A stretch of DNA of 64,000 bases from Alphaproteobacteria bacterium (GCA_030041335.1 JASHOB010000138.1:1-64000); one strand, 5' to 3'. Positions 36,498 to 46,000 are shown, counted from the first letter of the stretch. Notes: generated by a model from the sequence alone, not told the origin. Translations and numbers: made by a program.

Positions 36498-38579
36498 CTA
36501 TCCGGAGCGCAGGTAAGCCGCCGCCTGGTCTCGCTTGAAGAGGTAGAGGAGGGTGCGCAGCGCCAAGCCGCGTTCATGTTTCAGGTCGGGGTCATGCCCG
36601 AGCGCCCGGCGCGCGTCTTCGCGCGCCACTGCGATGAGCTCGCCGTGGACCGCGAGATCGACCAGCCGCATTTCGGGAATGCCGCTCTGCCGTGTTCCGA
36701 GCATTTCGCCGGCGCCGCGCAGCCGCAAATCTTCGTCGGCGATGCGAAACCCGTCGTCGGTCTGGCGCAGGATGGCGAGCCGTGCCTTCGCCGTTTCAGA
36801 AAGCGGCGCGGCATAGAGCAGGAGACAACTCGCGGGCTTGCGGCCACGCCCGATGCGCCCCCGCAGCTGGTGAAGCTGAGCCAGTCCGAAGCGCTCGGCA
36901 TGCTCCACCACCATCACGGTGGCATCGGGTACGTCGACGCCAACCTCGATCACCGTGGTCGCGACCAAGAGATTGATCGGGCCATGGGCGAAACCTTCGA
37001 TGACGCGGTCGCGCTCGGCCCCCTTCATTCTGCCATGGACCATCCCGACCTGGTTGCCGAGCAGGTCCTTCAGATTTGCGAACCGTTCTTCGGCGGCGGC
37101 CAGGTCGACCTGTTCGGATTCCTCGACCAGCGGGCAAATCCAATAGATCTTGGCGTCGGCGTTGAGCGCCCGCCGCACCGCTTCGATTACCTCGTTGAGG
37201 CGCGAGGACGGTATGGTGCGCGTCGCCACCGGCTTGCGCCCGGGCGGCTTTTCGGTGAGGCGAGATGAATCGAGATCGCCGTAGCTGGTAAGCATCAGGG
37301 TGCGTGGGATCGGTGTCGCCGTCATCGCCAGAATGTCGGTGCCTTTGCCTTTGTGGGAAAGCGCGACGCGCTGTTCGACACCGAAGCGGTGCTGCTCGTC
37401 GATGACCGCCAGCGCCAAGTCGTGGAACACGACATTCTCGGCAAAAAGCGCGTGCGTGCCGACTACGATGCCGAGATCGCCAGAAGCGAGTCGCAGCAAT
37501 ATGTCCTCGCGCGCGCGGCCCTTCTCACGGCCGGTAAGCAGCGCGATCGCGACCCCCGCCGGCTCGGCGAGCGATGCCAGGGTCGCAAAATGTTGCCGTG
37601 CCAGGATTTCGGTCGGTGCCATCAAAGCCGCCTGACCGCCGGCCTCGACCGCATCGAGCATGGCCATCAACGCCACCACCGTCTTGCCGCTGCCGACATC
37701 GCCTTGGAGGAGGCGCAGCATGCGGTGGGGCGCCGCCATGTCGCCAGCGATCTCAGCAATCGCTTGGCGTTGCGATTTGGTCAGCGAAAAAGTCAGGGAT
37801 TTCATCACCTTGTCGCGCAGAATTCCGGGTACGCTGATGGCGCGTCCGGGGAGACGCTTGGTATGCGCCCGCAGCAGCAGGATGGCAATCTGGTCGGCGA
37901 GCAACTCGTCATAGGCGAGACGCTGACGCGGCAGTGCGGTCGGCAAAATATCAGTCTCGGTCTGCGGCGCATGCACCGCGCGCAGCGCCGCCAGCCAATC
38001 GGGCCACGCGCGCCGCTTTTTCAGCGCCGGGTCGATCCATTCGCCGAGCTCGGGTGCGCGTGCGAGCGCGGTAGCAATGCCTTTCTGCACGGTACGCAGC
38101 GGCAGGCCCGCGGTCAGCCGATAGACGGGCTCGATTTGCGGTAGTTTTTCGCGGGCTTCCGGCGCCACGACATGATCGGGATGGTTGATGCGGATCTCGT
38201 CCTTGAAGCGCTCGACCCGGCCGCTGACCACGCGCGTCGCTCCCACGGGCAACAGCCGCACCAGGTAATCGCCCTTCACGTGGAAGTATACGAGATAGAG
38301 CACCCCGCTCTTGTCGCGGCAACGTATGCGGTAAGGCCGGCGCGGGTGGTTTGACGGCAGATGCGCCTCCACCGTCACCGTCAGCGTTGCGATGCGGCCT
38401 TCGGGCGCGTCACGCACCAGCGGGGCAAAGCGTCGGTCGACCACGCCGGTCGGCAAATGAAACAGGAGATCGACCAGATGCGGCCCGGCCACCGCTTCGA
38501 GCAATGTGCCATAGCGCGGGCCGATTCCGGCCAGCGCGGTTACCGGAGCGAACAGCGGAAACAGAATTTCGGGGCGCAA
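36498..38579 (-). CDS. recG: ATP-dependent DNA helicase RecG
   Basis: Branch-migration helicase that reverses stalled forks and processes Holliday junctions. The 693-aa protein has the N-terminal wedge/OB domain (about residues 1-240), Walker A GDVGSGKT, the DEXH box VIDEQHRFGV, TATPIPRT, and the C-terminal helicase motif QLRGRIGRG. The family consensus start (RPEILFPLFAPVTALAGIG) is reached only by a TTG at 38577-38579, which I take as the start. An ATG 21 codons further upstream would run into the sdhE promoter. It is transcribed divergently from sdhE. Confidence 0.94.
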   Translation of the reverse strand: MRPEILFPLFAPVTALAGIGPRYGTLLEAVAGPHLVDLLFHLPTGVVDRRFAPLVRDAPEGRIATLTVTVEAHLPSNHPRRPYRIRCRDKSGVLYLVYFHVKGDYLVRLLPVGATRVVSGRVERFKDEIRINHPDHVVAPEAREKLPQIEPVYRLTAGLPLRTVQKGIATALARAPELGEWIDPALKKRRAWPDWLAALRAVHAPQTETDILPTALPRQRLAYDELLADQIAILLLRAHTKRLPGRAISVPGILRDKVMKSLTFSLTKSQRQAIAEIAGDMAAPHRMLRLLQGDVGSGKTVVALMAMLDAVEAGGQAALMAPTEILARQHFATLASLAEPAGVAIALLTGREKGRAREDILLRLASGDLGIVVGTHALFAENVVFHDLALAVIDEQHRFGVEQRVALSHKGKGTDILAMTATPIPRTLMLTSYGDLDSSRLTEKPPGRKPVATRTIPSSRLNEVIEAVRRALNADAKIYWICPLVEESEQVDLAAAEERFANLKDLLGNQVGMVHGRMKGAERDRVIEGFAHGPINLLVATTVIEVGVDVPDATVMVVEHAERFGLAQLHQLRGRIGRGRKPASCLLLYAAPLSETAKARLAILRQTDDGFRIADEDLRLRGAGEMLGTRQSGIPEMRLVDLAVHGELIAVAREDARRALGHDPDLKHERGLALRTLLYLFKRDQAAAYLRSG

Positions 38580-38645
38580 GCGATTCTCGGCGTTGAGACG
38601 CAGACGGGCTGTCTCTATATCGTAGCCTACATCGGAGAGCATGGC

Positions 38646-38930
38646 ATGGGCGACGATCGCGAATCGGTACGCCGCAAGAAACTGCTGTTCAGGGCCAGGC
38701 ATCGCGGCACGCGCGAGGCGGGATTGCTGCTGGGTCATTTCGCCGAGCGGCATCTCGGCGACTTTGATGCCGGCCGGCTCGATCAGTTCGAAGCGCTTCT
38801 CGATCTCGAGGACGCGGTCATTTACGACTGGGTCGCCGGTCTGGCAGAACCCGCCGACGGGCAACGTAGCGACGTCGTGCACATGTTCCTCGCATTTCGG
38901 TTCCATCGCTCTTGCCGCGATCAAGGGTAA
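38646..38930 (+). CDS. sdhE: Succinate dehydrogenase assembly factor SdhE (FAD assembly)
   Basis: A 94-aa protein that promotes covalent FAD attachment to the SdhA flavoprotein. The defining RGTRE motif is at residues 20-24 in ARHRGTREAGLLLG, followed by the conserved LDQFEALLDLEDAVIYDW. GGAGAG lies 6 nt before the ATG. An upstream reading frame joined to it is only the recG antisense. Its place between recG (divergent) and mfd (downstream, same strand) is the standard order in alphaproteobacteria. Confidence 0.92.
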   Translation: MGDDRESVRRKKLLFRARHRGTREAGLLLGHFAERHLGDFDAGRLDQFEALLDLEDAVIYDWVAGLAEPADGQRSDVVHMFLAFRFHRSCRDQG

Positions 38931-38980
38931 AAAAAATGCGGAGCGTACGGCAAGCGCTCCTCTCGTGAGAGGTAGTCGTC

Positions 38981-41900
38981 ATTCAGAAACCACCCAACCA
39001 CCGCACGGCGTCGAGCCTCCCACTCGCGCCCCACTCATGGCAGAAGGGCCACCGGTTCGTCATCGCCGGCGCACCGGAGGGGTATGACGCGTTCCTGCTC
39101 GGTCGATTGACCGCCGACGGCAACGCCGACACCATCGTTCAAATTTGTCTCGACGATGCGCGCCTGGCACGCCTCAGCGCGGCGCTGTCTTTCTTTCATC
39201 CCGATCTCGACGTGCTGACTTTTCCCGCGTGGGATTGCCTGCCCTATGACCGCGTGTCGCCGAACTCGGAGATCGTCAGCCGCCGCATCGACACGTTGAC
39301 GCGCCTCGCCGAAGCGAAGAACGGGTCGCGCATCGTGTTGACGACCGTCAATGCAGCGATCCAGCGGGTGCCGCCTCGCGCCGCTTTTCGCGACCGCGTG
39401 CTGCTTGCGCGTCCCGGCGATGCGATGCCGCTTGTCAGGCTGACCGAATTCCTGTCGCACAACGGGTATGTCCGGACCGAGACGGTACGCGAGCCGGGCG
39501 AGTTCGCGATCCGCGGCGGGATCGTCGATGTCTACCCGCCAGGCACACCCGAGCCGCTGCGGCTCGATTTCTTCGGCGAGACCTTGGAGGCAGCCCGCCG
39601 ATTCGACGCGTTGACGCAGCGCACCACCGGCAGTCTCGACCGGGCTCGGTTGCAGCCGGTCAACGAGGTTCTGCTCGACCAGGCGTCGATCCAGCGCTTT
39701 CGCACCGGCTATCGCGAACAGTTCGGCACGGTCGCGGACAACGATCCGCTCTATGAAAGCGTCAGCGCCGGCCAGCGCTTTGCCGGGATGGAGCATTGGC
39801 TGCCGCTCTATTACGACAAGCTCGAAACCCTGTTCGATTATCTGCCGGGTGCGGCCGTAACGTTCGATGGTGCGGTCGCGGCGGCGCGCCATGACCGGCT
39901 CGCCGCGATTGACGATTTCTACCAGGCGCGGCTCGACACCAAGCGCGGCGCACCGCTGTATCGTCCGGTGAGACCAGAACAATTCACAATTGAAGATCGC
40001 GAGTGGCAGGCGATCCTCCGCACTCGCGCGGTCGCGGAACTGAGCGCCTTTGCGGCGCCCGAGGGCGTCGCGTCGTTCGATGCCGGGGCGCGGCCGATTG
40101 CGGGCTTCGCCGCCGTGCGCGGCGATCCCAACGCTAATCTGTTCGATGCCGTGCGCGATCGGCTTGGGCAGGAGCGCGCCGTCGGGCGGCGCCTTCTCAT
40201 CGTTGCCTATAGCAACGGTTCCGCCGACCGACTCGAGAACGTGCTGAAAGAACACGGCGTGGCGGCAGCGTCCCGCATCACCCAATGGGCCGACTTCGAG
40301 CGCCTGCCCAAGGGCGCTCTCGGTTGCGCGGTGCTGCCGATCGAGCGCGGTTACGCGAGCGATGACACGATCGTGCTCACGGAACAGGACATTCTGGGTG
40401 AACGCCTGGCGCGGCCGGCCCGGCGCCGCGCCAAGAGCGACCAGTTTATCGCCGAGGTTTCGGCGTTGCAGCCCGGCGACCTCGTGGTCCATATCGACCA
40501 CGGCGTCGGCCGCTACGACGGCTTGGAAACGCTGGATGTCGGCGGCGCACCGCATGACTGCCTGCGCGTCTACTATGCCGGCGACGACAAGCTTTACGTT
40601 CCCGTTGAAAACATCGAGATGCTGTCGCGCTACGGCAACGAAGCGGCACAGGCACAGCTCGACAGGCTCGGCGGCGTCGGTTGGCAGTCGCGCAAGGCCA
40701 GGGTCAAGGCGCGCATTCTCGAGATCGCCAACGAGTTGATTGCAGTCGCTGCGCAGCGCCAGATCCGCCAGGGCGAGATCGTCTCGGCACCGGAAGGGCT
40801 TTACGAAGAATTCGCCGCGCGCTTCCCCTTTCCCGAGACCGACGACCAGGACAAGGCCATCGGTGACACGCTGCACGATCTCGGTTCCGGCAAACCGATG
40901 GATCGGTTGATTTGCGGCGATGTCGGTTTCGGCAAGACCGAGGTCGCTTTGCGCGCCGCCTTCGTCACTGTCATGGCGGGCAATCAAGTCGCCGTGGTGG
41001 TGCCGACCACGCTGCTGGCGCGGCAACATTATCAGCGGTTCGTCGAAAGGTTTGCCGGCCTGCCCGTCAAGATTGCACAGCTCTCACGCATGGTTGCTGC
41101 CAAGGACGCGGCGCAGATCAGGACCGAATTGGGCGAGGGCAAGATCGACATCATCATCGGCACCCACGCATTGCTGGGCAAAGGCGTGAGTTTCCGGCGG
41201 CTCGGGTTGCTGGTGATCGACGAGGAGCAACATTTCGGCGTGTCTCAGAAGGAAAAGCTGAAGCAGCTTAAGTCCGACGTGCACGTGCTGACGCTGACCG
41301 CGACGCCGATCCCGCGCACGCTGCAACTGGCGTTGGCTGGGGTGCGCGAGATGAGCGTGATCGCGACACCGCCCATCGACCGGCTGGCAGTGCGCAGCTT
41401 CGTCTTGCCTTACGATCCGGTGGTGCTGCGCGAAGCGATCCAGCGCGAACGACATCGCGGCGGCCAGATCTTTTATGTGGTTCCGCGTATCGCCGATCTC
41501 GACGACGTTCGCCTGGCACTACGAGCGATGATGCCCGACCTCAAGGTCGCGATCGCTCACGGCAAACTCGCACCTACCGCGCTCGAAGACGTCATGGCAG
41601 CGTTCGATCGCCACGATTACGACCTGTTGCTTTCAACCGATATCATCGAGTCCGGGCTCGATATCCCAACAGCCAACACGCTGATCGTCCATCGCGCGGA
41701 CATGTTCGGCCTGGCGCAGCTTTACCAGCTGCGCGGCCGGATCGGCCGCTCAAAGCAGCGCGCCTACGCCTATTTCACCCTGCCCCCCGGCAAGATGCTG
41801 ACCGAAGCGGCGCAGCGGCGCCTTGAAGTAATGCAGACGCTCGATCAGCTCGGGGCGGGGTTTATTCTGGCGAGTCACGACCTCGACATCCGCGGTGCCG

Positions 41901-42493
41901 GCAATCTCCTTGGACGGGAACAGTCGGGCCACATTCGCGAGGTCGGCATCGAGCTCTACCAGCATCTTCTTGAAGAAGCCATTGTCGCGGCCCGCAGCGG
42001 CACCGGCGACGCCGGAACCGAGGACTGGACGCCGCAAATCACCCTTGGCACCCCCGTCATGATTCCCGAAACCTATGTCAGCGATCTGAATTTGCGTCTC
42101 GGCCTCTATCGGCGCATGGCCCAGCTCGTCGATCGCCGCGAGATCGACGCTTTCGCCGCGGAATTGGTGGACCGCTTCGGCCCCTTGCCCCCAGAGGTCG
42201 ACAATCTGCTCGAGACCATCGCGATCAAGCAGCTCTGCCGGCGCGCTGGCGTACAGAAATTCGAAGCCGGTCCGAAGGGCGCCGTCGTTTCGTTCCGCAA
42301 CGAGCGTTTTGCCAACCCGCGCGGGCTGGTGGAGTTCCTGCAAAGCCAGGCCAACACCGCGCGATTGCGGCCCGATCAGCGCCTCGTCGTGGCGCGAACC
42401 TGGGATGATCCGCGCGAGCGGTTGCGCGGGGCCGCCGCGTTGCTGACGCAATTGGCCGAGATCGCGGAAATGCCGGTATCGGTTCCGGCCTAA
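38981..42493 (+). CDS. mfd: Transcription-repair coupling factor Mfd
   Basis: Removes stalled RNA polymerase and recruits UvrA. Domains: UvrB-like damage-recognition region, RNAP-interacting domain (DLVVHIDHGVGRYDGL), RecG-like translocase with Walker A GDVGFGKTE and DEEQ box, and TRCF C-terminal domain. The first standard start, TTG at 39107, would cut off about 42 residues, including VIAGAPEGYDAFLL, which resembles the normal Mfd N-terminus. That frame is open back to a TGA at 38966-38968, and its only start-like codon is ATT at 38981, 8 nt after GAGAGG. I therefore extend to 38981 (1,170 aa, normal family size); the start is tentative, the gene is not. Confidence 0.9.
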   Translation: MQKPPNHRTASSLPLAPHSWQKGHRFVIAGAPEGYDAFLLGRLTADGNADTIVQICLDDARLARLSAALSFFHPDLDVLTFPAWDCLPYDRVSPNSEIVSRRIDTLTRLAEAKNGSRIVLTTVNAAIQRVPPRAAFRDRVLLARPGDAMPLVRLTEFLSHNGYVRTETVREPGEFAIRGGIVDVYPPGTPEPLRLDFFGETLEAARRFDALTQRTTGSLDRARLQPVNEVLLDQASIQRFRTGYREQFGTVADNDPLYESVSAGQRFAGMEHWLPLYYDKLETLFDYLPGAAVTFDGAVAAARHDRLAAIDDFYQARLDTKRGAPLYRPVRPEQFTIEDREWQAILRTRAVAELSAFAAPEGVASFDAGARPIAGFAAVRGDPNANLFDAVRDRLGQERAVGRRLLIVAYSNGSADRLENVLKEHGVAAASRITQWADFERLPKGALGCAVLPIERGYASDDTIVLTEQDILGERLARPARRRAKSDQFIAEVSALQPGDLVVHIDHGVGRYDGLETLDVGGAPHDCLRVYYAGDDKLYVPVENIEMLSRYGNEAAQAQLDRLGGVGWQSRKARVKARILEIANELIAVAAQRQIRQGEIVSAPEGLYEEFAARFPFPETDDQDKAIGDTLHDLGSGKPMDRLICGDVGFGKTEVALRAAFVTVMAGNQVAVVVPTTLLARQHYQRFVERFAGLPVKIAQLSRMVAAKDAAQIRTELGEGKIDIIIGTHALLGKGVSFRRLGLLVIDEEQHFGVSQKEKLKQLKSDVHVLTLTATPIPRTLQLALAGVREMSVIATPPIDRLAVRSFVLPYDPVVLREAIQRERHRGGQIFYVVPRIADLDDVRLALRAMMPDLKVAIAHGKLAPTALEDVMAAFDRHDYDLLLSTDIIESGLDIPTANTLIVHRADMFGLAQLYQLRGRIGRSKQRAYAYFTLPPGKMLTEAAQRRLEVMQTLDQLGAGFILASHDLDIRGAGNLLGREQSGHIREVGIELYQHLLEEAIVAARSGTGDAGTEDWTPQITLGTPVMIPETYVSDLNLRLGLYRRMAQLVDRREIDAFAAELVDRFGPLPPEVDNLLETIAIKQLCRRAGVQKFEAGPKGAVVSFRNERFANPRGLVEFLQSQANTARLRPDQRLVVARTWDDPRERLRGAAALLTQLAEIAEMPVSVPA

Positions 42494-42497
42494 GAAG

Positions 42498-42860
42498 CTA
42501 ATGCGGCTCGCTTTTGCAGGGGAAAGCCTCCGACAAGGCGAGCCCGGCCAAAATGCCGGCGTCAGTATCGAGCCGTTCTGGATGGTCATGCAGCCATGTT
42601 TCGATGATGGCACGGCCGCGCGCCACCGAAACACCGGTTGCCGGCGGGCAGTAGCCGCGCACGGTTGCGCGGGCGGTGTATCCCATAATCATCCCGTCAA
42701 TAAAGCCCTGAACATAGTCCGAGCAGAATTGCGTCCCGGCGCTCTTATTCCCGGCCAAACAGGATTGGAAGAGTTCCTTGCCGGTAGTCGCTAGCGTCTC
42801 CTGTGCGGCGAGGGTGGTGCCGAGAAGGCAGGCGAGACACAGCGGCAAAAGATTTCTCAC
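42498..42860 (-). CDS. Rap1a/Tai-like secreted protein
   Basis: A 120-aa exported protein with a cleavable signal peptide (hydrophobic residues 4-18, likely cut after LAA near 19). The mature part has the pattern of the Rap1a/Tai immunity-protein domain: C-x-x-G-N-K-S...FCSDYVQGFIDGMIMGY...CPPATGVSVARGRAI...TWLHDHPERLD...LALSEAFPC. Four cysteines could form two disulfides in the periplasm. Start codon is GTG. Founding members neutralise type VI peptidoglycan amidase effectors, but no toxin or secretion gene is nearby. It is convergent with mfd. Confidence 0.8.
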   Translation of the reverse strand: MRNLLPLCLACLLGTTLAAQETLATTGKELFQSCLAGNKSAGTQFCSDYVQGFIDGMIMGYTARATVRGYCPPATGVSVARGRAIIETWLHDHPERLDTDAGILAGLALSEAFPCKSEPH

Positions 42861-42871
42861 CGAAGTAGTCG

Positions 42872-43516
42872 TTATATCGCAGGCTGCGCGGCGCCGCTCC
42901 GCGCGCGGTCTAAGATGGACAGGAAGAATTCCGGATCGCGCGCGCCGGCGAACCCATATTGCCGGTCAAAGATGTAACAAGGTACCGCGCTGATGCCGAT
43001 GCGCCGTGCCTCCTGATCTTCGCCGAGGATGGCGGCGGTCTCTTCGCCGCCCTGCAGAAAGACCTCGGCCTCGCGCGCATCGAGACCATTCTCGCCGGCG
43101 ATGGCGGCCAGGGCAACGCGGTCGCCGATGTCGCGCCCGGCCGTGAAATGCGCCGTGAACAGCGCTTCCACCATGGCATCGCCGCGCCCCCGTTTGACCG
43201 CGTAGCGAATGAGGCGATGGGCATCGAGCGTATTGGGTTGGCGCGCGATACGATCGAAAGCGAAATCGATGCCAACGGCGCTGCCGATCCCGGCGACCTG
43301 CTTGCGCCGCTCTTCCACGCCCGCGGCGGAGCCGAATTTCGCCGCGAAGAATTGGTCCGCCGGCATGCCCTCGGCGGGCATGTCGGGATTGAGCTGAAAC
43401 GGCCGCCACGCCTTCTGCGGCGAAACATCAGGACGCATTGCCAGCGCGCGCTCGAACTGCCGTTTGCCGATGAAGCACCAGGGGCAGACGACATCGACGA
43501 AAATATCAACGCGCAT
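42872..43516 (-). CDS. DsbA-family oxidoreductase (FrnE-like)
   Basis: A 214-aa thioredoxin-fold protein with the active-site CPWC at residues 11-14 and the cis-proline loop ISAVPCYIF near residue 180. A helical insert lies between them, the layout of FrnE and related cytoplasmic DsbA-like proteins. There is no signal peptide. Members act as disulfide isomerases or glutathione-dependent isomerases on polyketides and aromatics. It directly abuts the CHAD gene stop on the same strand. Confidence 0.87.
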   Translation of the reverse strand: MRVDIFVDVVCPWCFIGKRQFERALAMRPDVSPQKAWRPFQLNPDMPAEGMPADQFFAAKFGSAAGVEERRKQVAGIGSAVGIDFAFDRIARQPNTLDAHRLIRYAVKRGRGDAMVEALFTAHFTAGRDIGDRVALAAIAGENGLDAREAEVFLQGGEETAAILGEDQEARRIGISAVPCYIFDRQYGFAGARDPEFFLSILDRARSGAAQPAI

Positions 43517-44407
43517 TTATCGCTCCCAAAACGGCGTCTCGCGGCGGAACGCTTTGCTGTAAGTCGGGAAACGCTTGCGGCATTCGGCGGCACGGCGTTC
43601 GAGCCATTTACGCGCCGCGGCGCGAACCGCTGGCGGCAAGTCGAGTTCGCCGATCAATTCTCCCGCCACCATGGCGTCGCGCATGTCACCGAGCACGTCC
43701 TGCAGCGCGACCACGCGCTGAAGATAGGGCTTCACTTCCCGTTTGCGATAGAGCGAGCCCAGAATTTCGATGGTGTAGCGATGCTTCTTCGCCGCGATGC
43801 GGAACTTGTGGAACGAAGGCGAATCCGCCAAATCGAGCTGGCGCGAATTTTTACGCAGCTTACGCCACTGCCTGTCGAGAAGTTCGGTGGCGTATTCGTC
43901 GATGCGCTCGTTCCACAAATGCGGATCGCTGCCGGGCGGCTCGTGCAGCCAGTCCGCCGCACCAATGGCCCGATCAATCGCGGCAATGTCGTGCGCCAGC
44001 GGCTGGTCTCCGCCGGCGATGGCGCGGCGGCGTTTTTTCGCCGCCTCGGCCAGCAATTGCCGGGTGCGGGCATAGGAGCCGTGGGCGTTGCCGTCGCTCG
44101 TCGATTCGATGAACGCGTCCCACTGCCGCAGCACGGCATAACGCTGCGACAGGTCCTTGAGGCGATGAGAAAAGGCCTTGCGCTCGGCCGGCGGCGACAC
44201 CTCCTTGAAGGAGGACAAGAGCGAGCGCAGGCGGCGGATCGTGGTTCGGAAATGATGCACTGTCTTCGGATCACCGGCGTTGCCATTGGCCTTGAGGCGC
44301 GCCAAGTTGGCATCGCTCATCGCGACACCGCGTCGGAACGCGTCTCCGACGCTGGATTTCCCCTTCAGACGACCCGATTCGGCCGGTTCGTTCGCGTTAC
44401 GCGCCAT
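43517..44407 (-). CDS. CHAD domain protein
   Basis: A 296-aa all-helical CHAD protein, a family that binds polyphosphate through conserved histidines and basic residues. Visible marks are VHHFRTTIRRLRSLLSSF at about residues 50-67 and the second half FHKFRIAAKKHRYTIEIL near 200, two repeats each with paired His and Arg/Lys, and ALQDVLGDMRDA. It lacks the CYTH triphosphatase domain often fused to CHAD. It immediately precedes the DsbA-like gene, but no functional link is obvious. Confidence 0.87.
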   Translation of the reverse strand: MARNANEPAESGRLKGKSSVGDAFRRGVAMSDANLARLKANGNAGDPKTVHHFRTTIRRLRSLLSSFKEVSPPAERKAFSHRLKDLSQRYAVLRQWDAFIESTSDGNAHGSYARTRQLLAEAAKKRRRAIAGGDQPLAHDIAAIDRAIGAADWLHEPPGSDPHLWNERIDEYATELLDRQWRKLRKNSRQLDLADSPSFHKFRIAAKKHRYTIEILGSLYRKREVKPYLQRVVALQDVLGDMRDAMVAGELIGELDLPPAVRAAARKWLERRAAECRKRFPTYSKAFRRETPFWER

Positions 44408-44462
44408 GCGCGGCTTCCCCGCTCAACCAATAAGGAAGCTGACGCCGGAGCGCAAGGGGAGG

Positions 44463-45371
44463 CTATGGGGGTAGGGTATCGGGGCCTTGGCCCAGCCGCG
44501 CCGGCGGGTTGAGCCGCTCCAATTCCAAGAGCAGCGCACTGTGATCGAAGCCGGCGCCGCCCTTGAGCAGTTCCCGGAAAAGGCCGGTCACGCGCTCCGA
44601 CAGCGGCAGCTGCAGCTTCGCCTGCCGCGCCGTATCGAGCACGGTGTCGAGATCCTTTACCTGGTTGACGATCGTGAACCCCGGCAGAAAGCGGCGGTTC
44701 AACATGCGCTGGCCATGCTCCTGCAAAATGCGGCTGTCGGCGAATCCCCCCATCAGCGCCTGTCTGACGGCCGCAGGATCGGCACCGCCGGCTGCCGCGA
44801 GCAGGAGCGCCTCGGCCACGGCGCCGATCGTGATCCCGACAATGGCCTGGTTGCACAGTTTGGCCAGTTGCCCGGCGCCCGCACCGCCGACCAGGGTGGG
44901 GTTGCCGAGTGGTGCGAACACCGGTCGCGCCCGCCCGAAGTCCTCTGACTTGCCGCCCACCATGATCACCAGCTTGCCGTCGCGCGCGCCGCCGGTGCCA
45001 CCGCTGACCGGGGCGTCGATATGGGCAATGCCGCCCGCCTCCAGTCGTTCGGCGTGAGCGCGCGCCGTCGCTGGAGGGATCGAACTCATGTCGATCACCA
45101 GGGCGCCTTTGGCGATCGCATCCGCCACGCCATTGCTGCCGAACAACACCTCTTCCACCGCCGAACCATTGCTCAGCATGGTGATGACAATGTCGGCGCC
45201 GCGCACCGCATCGGCGGCGGTCGATGCGACCTTGGCGCCGTCGGCTGTCAGTGCCGCCGCCTTGGCCGAGGTGCGGTTCCAAGCGGTCAGTGCGAACCCA
45301 CCCCTTAAAAGATTTGCCGCCATCGGCGCGCCCATCAAGCCGAGGCCGAGGAAAGCGACGTGTCCGCTCAT
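44463..45371 (-). CDS. Beta-hydroxyacid dehydrogenase (3-hydroxyisobutyrate dehydrogenase family)
   Basis: A 302-aa NAD(P)-dependent beta-hydroxyacid dehydrogenase. The Rossmann motif GLGLMGAPMA is at residues 9-18, the substrate-binding DAPVSGGTGGA begins at 119, and the catalytic lysine is Lys171 in GAGQLAKLCNQ. Family members reduce or oxidise 3-hydroxyisobutyrate, tartronate semialdehyde or glyoxylate; sequence alone does not separate these. The start overlaps the stop of the HEXXH protein upstream (ATGA). Confidence 0.88.
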   Translation of the reverse strand: MSGHVAFLGLGLMGAPMAANLLRGGFALTAWNRTSAKAAALTADGAKVASTAADAVRGADIVITMLSNGSAVEEVLFGSNGVADAIAKGALVIDMSSIPPATARAHAERLEAGGIAHIDAPVSGGTGGARDGKLVIMVGGKSEDFGRARPVFAPLGNPTLVGGAGAGQLAKLCNQAIVGITIGAVAEALLLAAAGGADPAAVRQALMGGFADSRILQEHGQRMLNRRFLPGFTIVNQVKDLDTVLDTARQAKLQLPLSERVTGLFRELLKGGAGFDHSALLLELERLNPPARLGQGPDTLPP

Positions 45372-46000
45372 GGCGCACTCCTTCTTTGCGGTCGCGGCCG
45401 GATCATAGGATGCCCGGCGCGATCAACCAATCCCGCGGCCGCCAATCGCGCCAGGACGGTTTCGAAATATCGCGCCGCGCCGCGGCGGTCGGCGCCCTCG
45501 AGCCAATTTTGATCAAGGAAGGAGGCGAGCGCGGGTTGGCGTAGTTCGGCTTCCCACAAGATGCCGAGCAGCGATGCCATCGCCTCCTCGCGCTCGCGCG
45601 CCGTGTCGGTCAAAAGCACCGCCCGCCGGGCGGCAGCGCAATGACCCGTCTCGGGGCCGGGGCCGAGACCAAATTCAAACGCCCTACGGCGCCGTGCACC
45701 CGCCAATAGCCAATGCGCGGCCTCATGAAGCAGGACGTAGGCCTCGCTGCCCGCTCGCATGATCCGCCCATCCCATCCAAAGCTGCGGCCGGGCGATCCC
45801 GCCCCGACCCGAATGCCGAGCCGCCCCGCCAACTTGGCGGCAGCGAGGCGATGCGCCTGCGCCCGTGCGCCTCGGGCCCGTACCGGGCCGGTCGCCGCAA
45901 TGCGCGTCAAACTGGTTCGAGCGCGACGGTCCTGCAAATGTGACGCGAACCGCTTCAGTCGAGCCTCGAGCTGGTCATCGGCAATCGGGGTCAAAATCAT
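45368..46000 (-). CDS. HEXXH-motif protein of unknown function
   Basis: A 210-aa protein rich in Arg and Ala. The only clear motif is HEAAHW at residues 92-97, followed by LLAGARRRRAFEFGLGPGPE and, about 45 residues later, an acidic pair at Glu138/Glu139. This looks like a mononuclear metal site. The block HExxHW-x-x-AG-x-RR...FG recalls EpmC (elongation factor P hydroxylase), where a similar run occurs, but overall similarity is too low to assign the activity. A zinc peptidase is the alternative. It is the first gene of a pair with the beta-hydroxyacid dehydrogenase. Confidence 0.7.
   Translation of the reverse strand: MILTPIADDQLEARLKRFASHLQDRRARTSLTRIAATGPVRARGARAQAHRLAAAKLAGRLGIRVGAGSPGRSFGWDGRIMRAGSEAYVLLHEAAHWLLAGARRRRAFEFGLGPGPETGHCAAARRAVLLTDTAREREEAMASLLGILWEAELRQPALASFLDQNWLEGADRRGAARYFETVLARLAAAGLVDRAGHPMIRPRPQRRSAP

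Noticed and set aside
39035-41029. Long minus-strand open frame opposite mfd
   Set aside because: The mfd domains on the other strand are complete, and this frame is only its complement.
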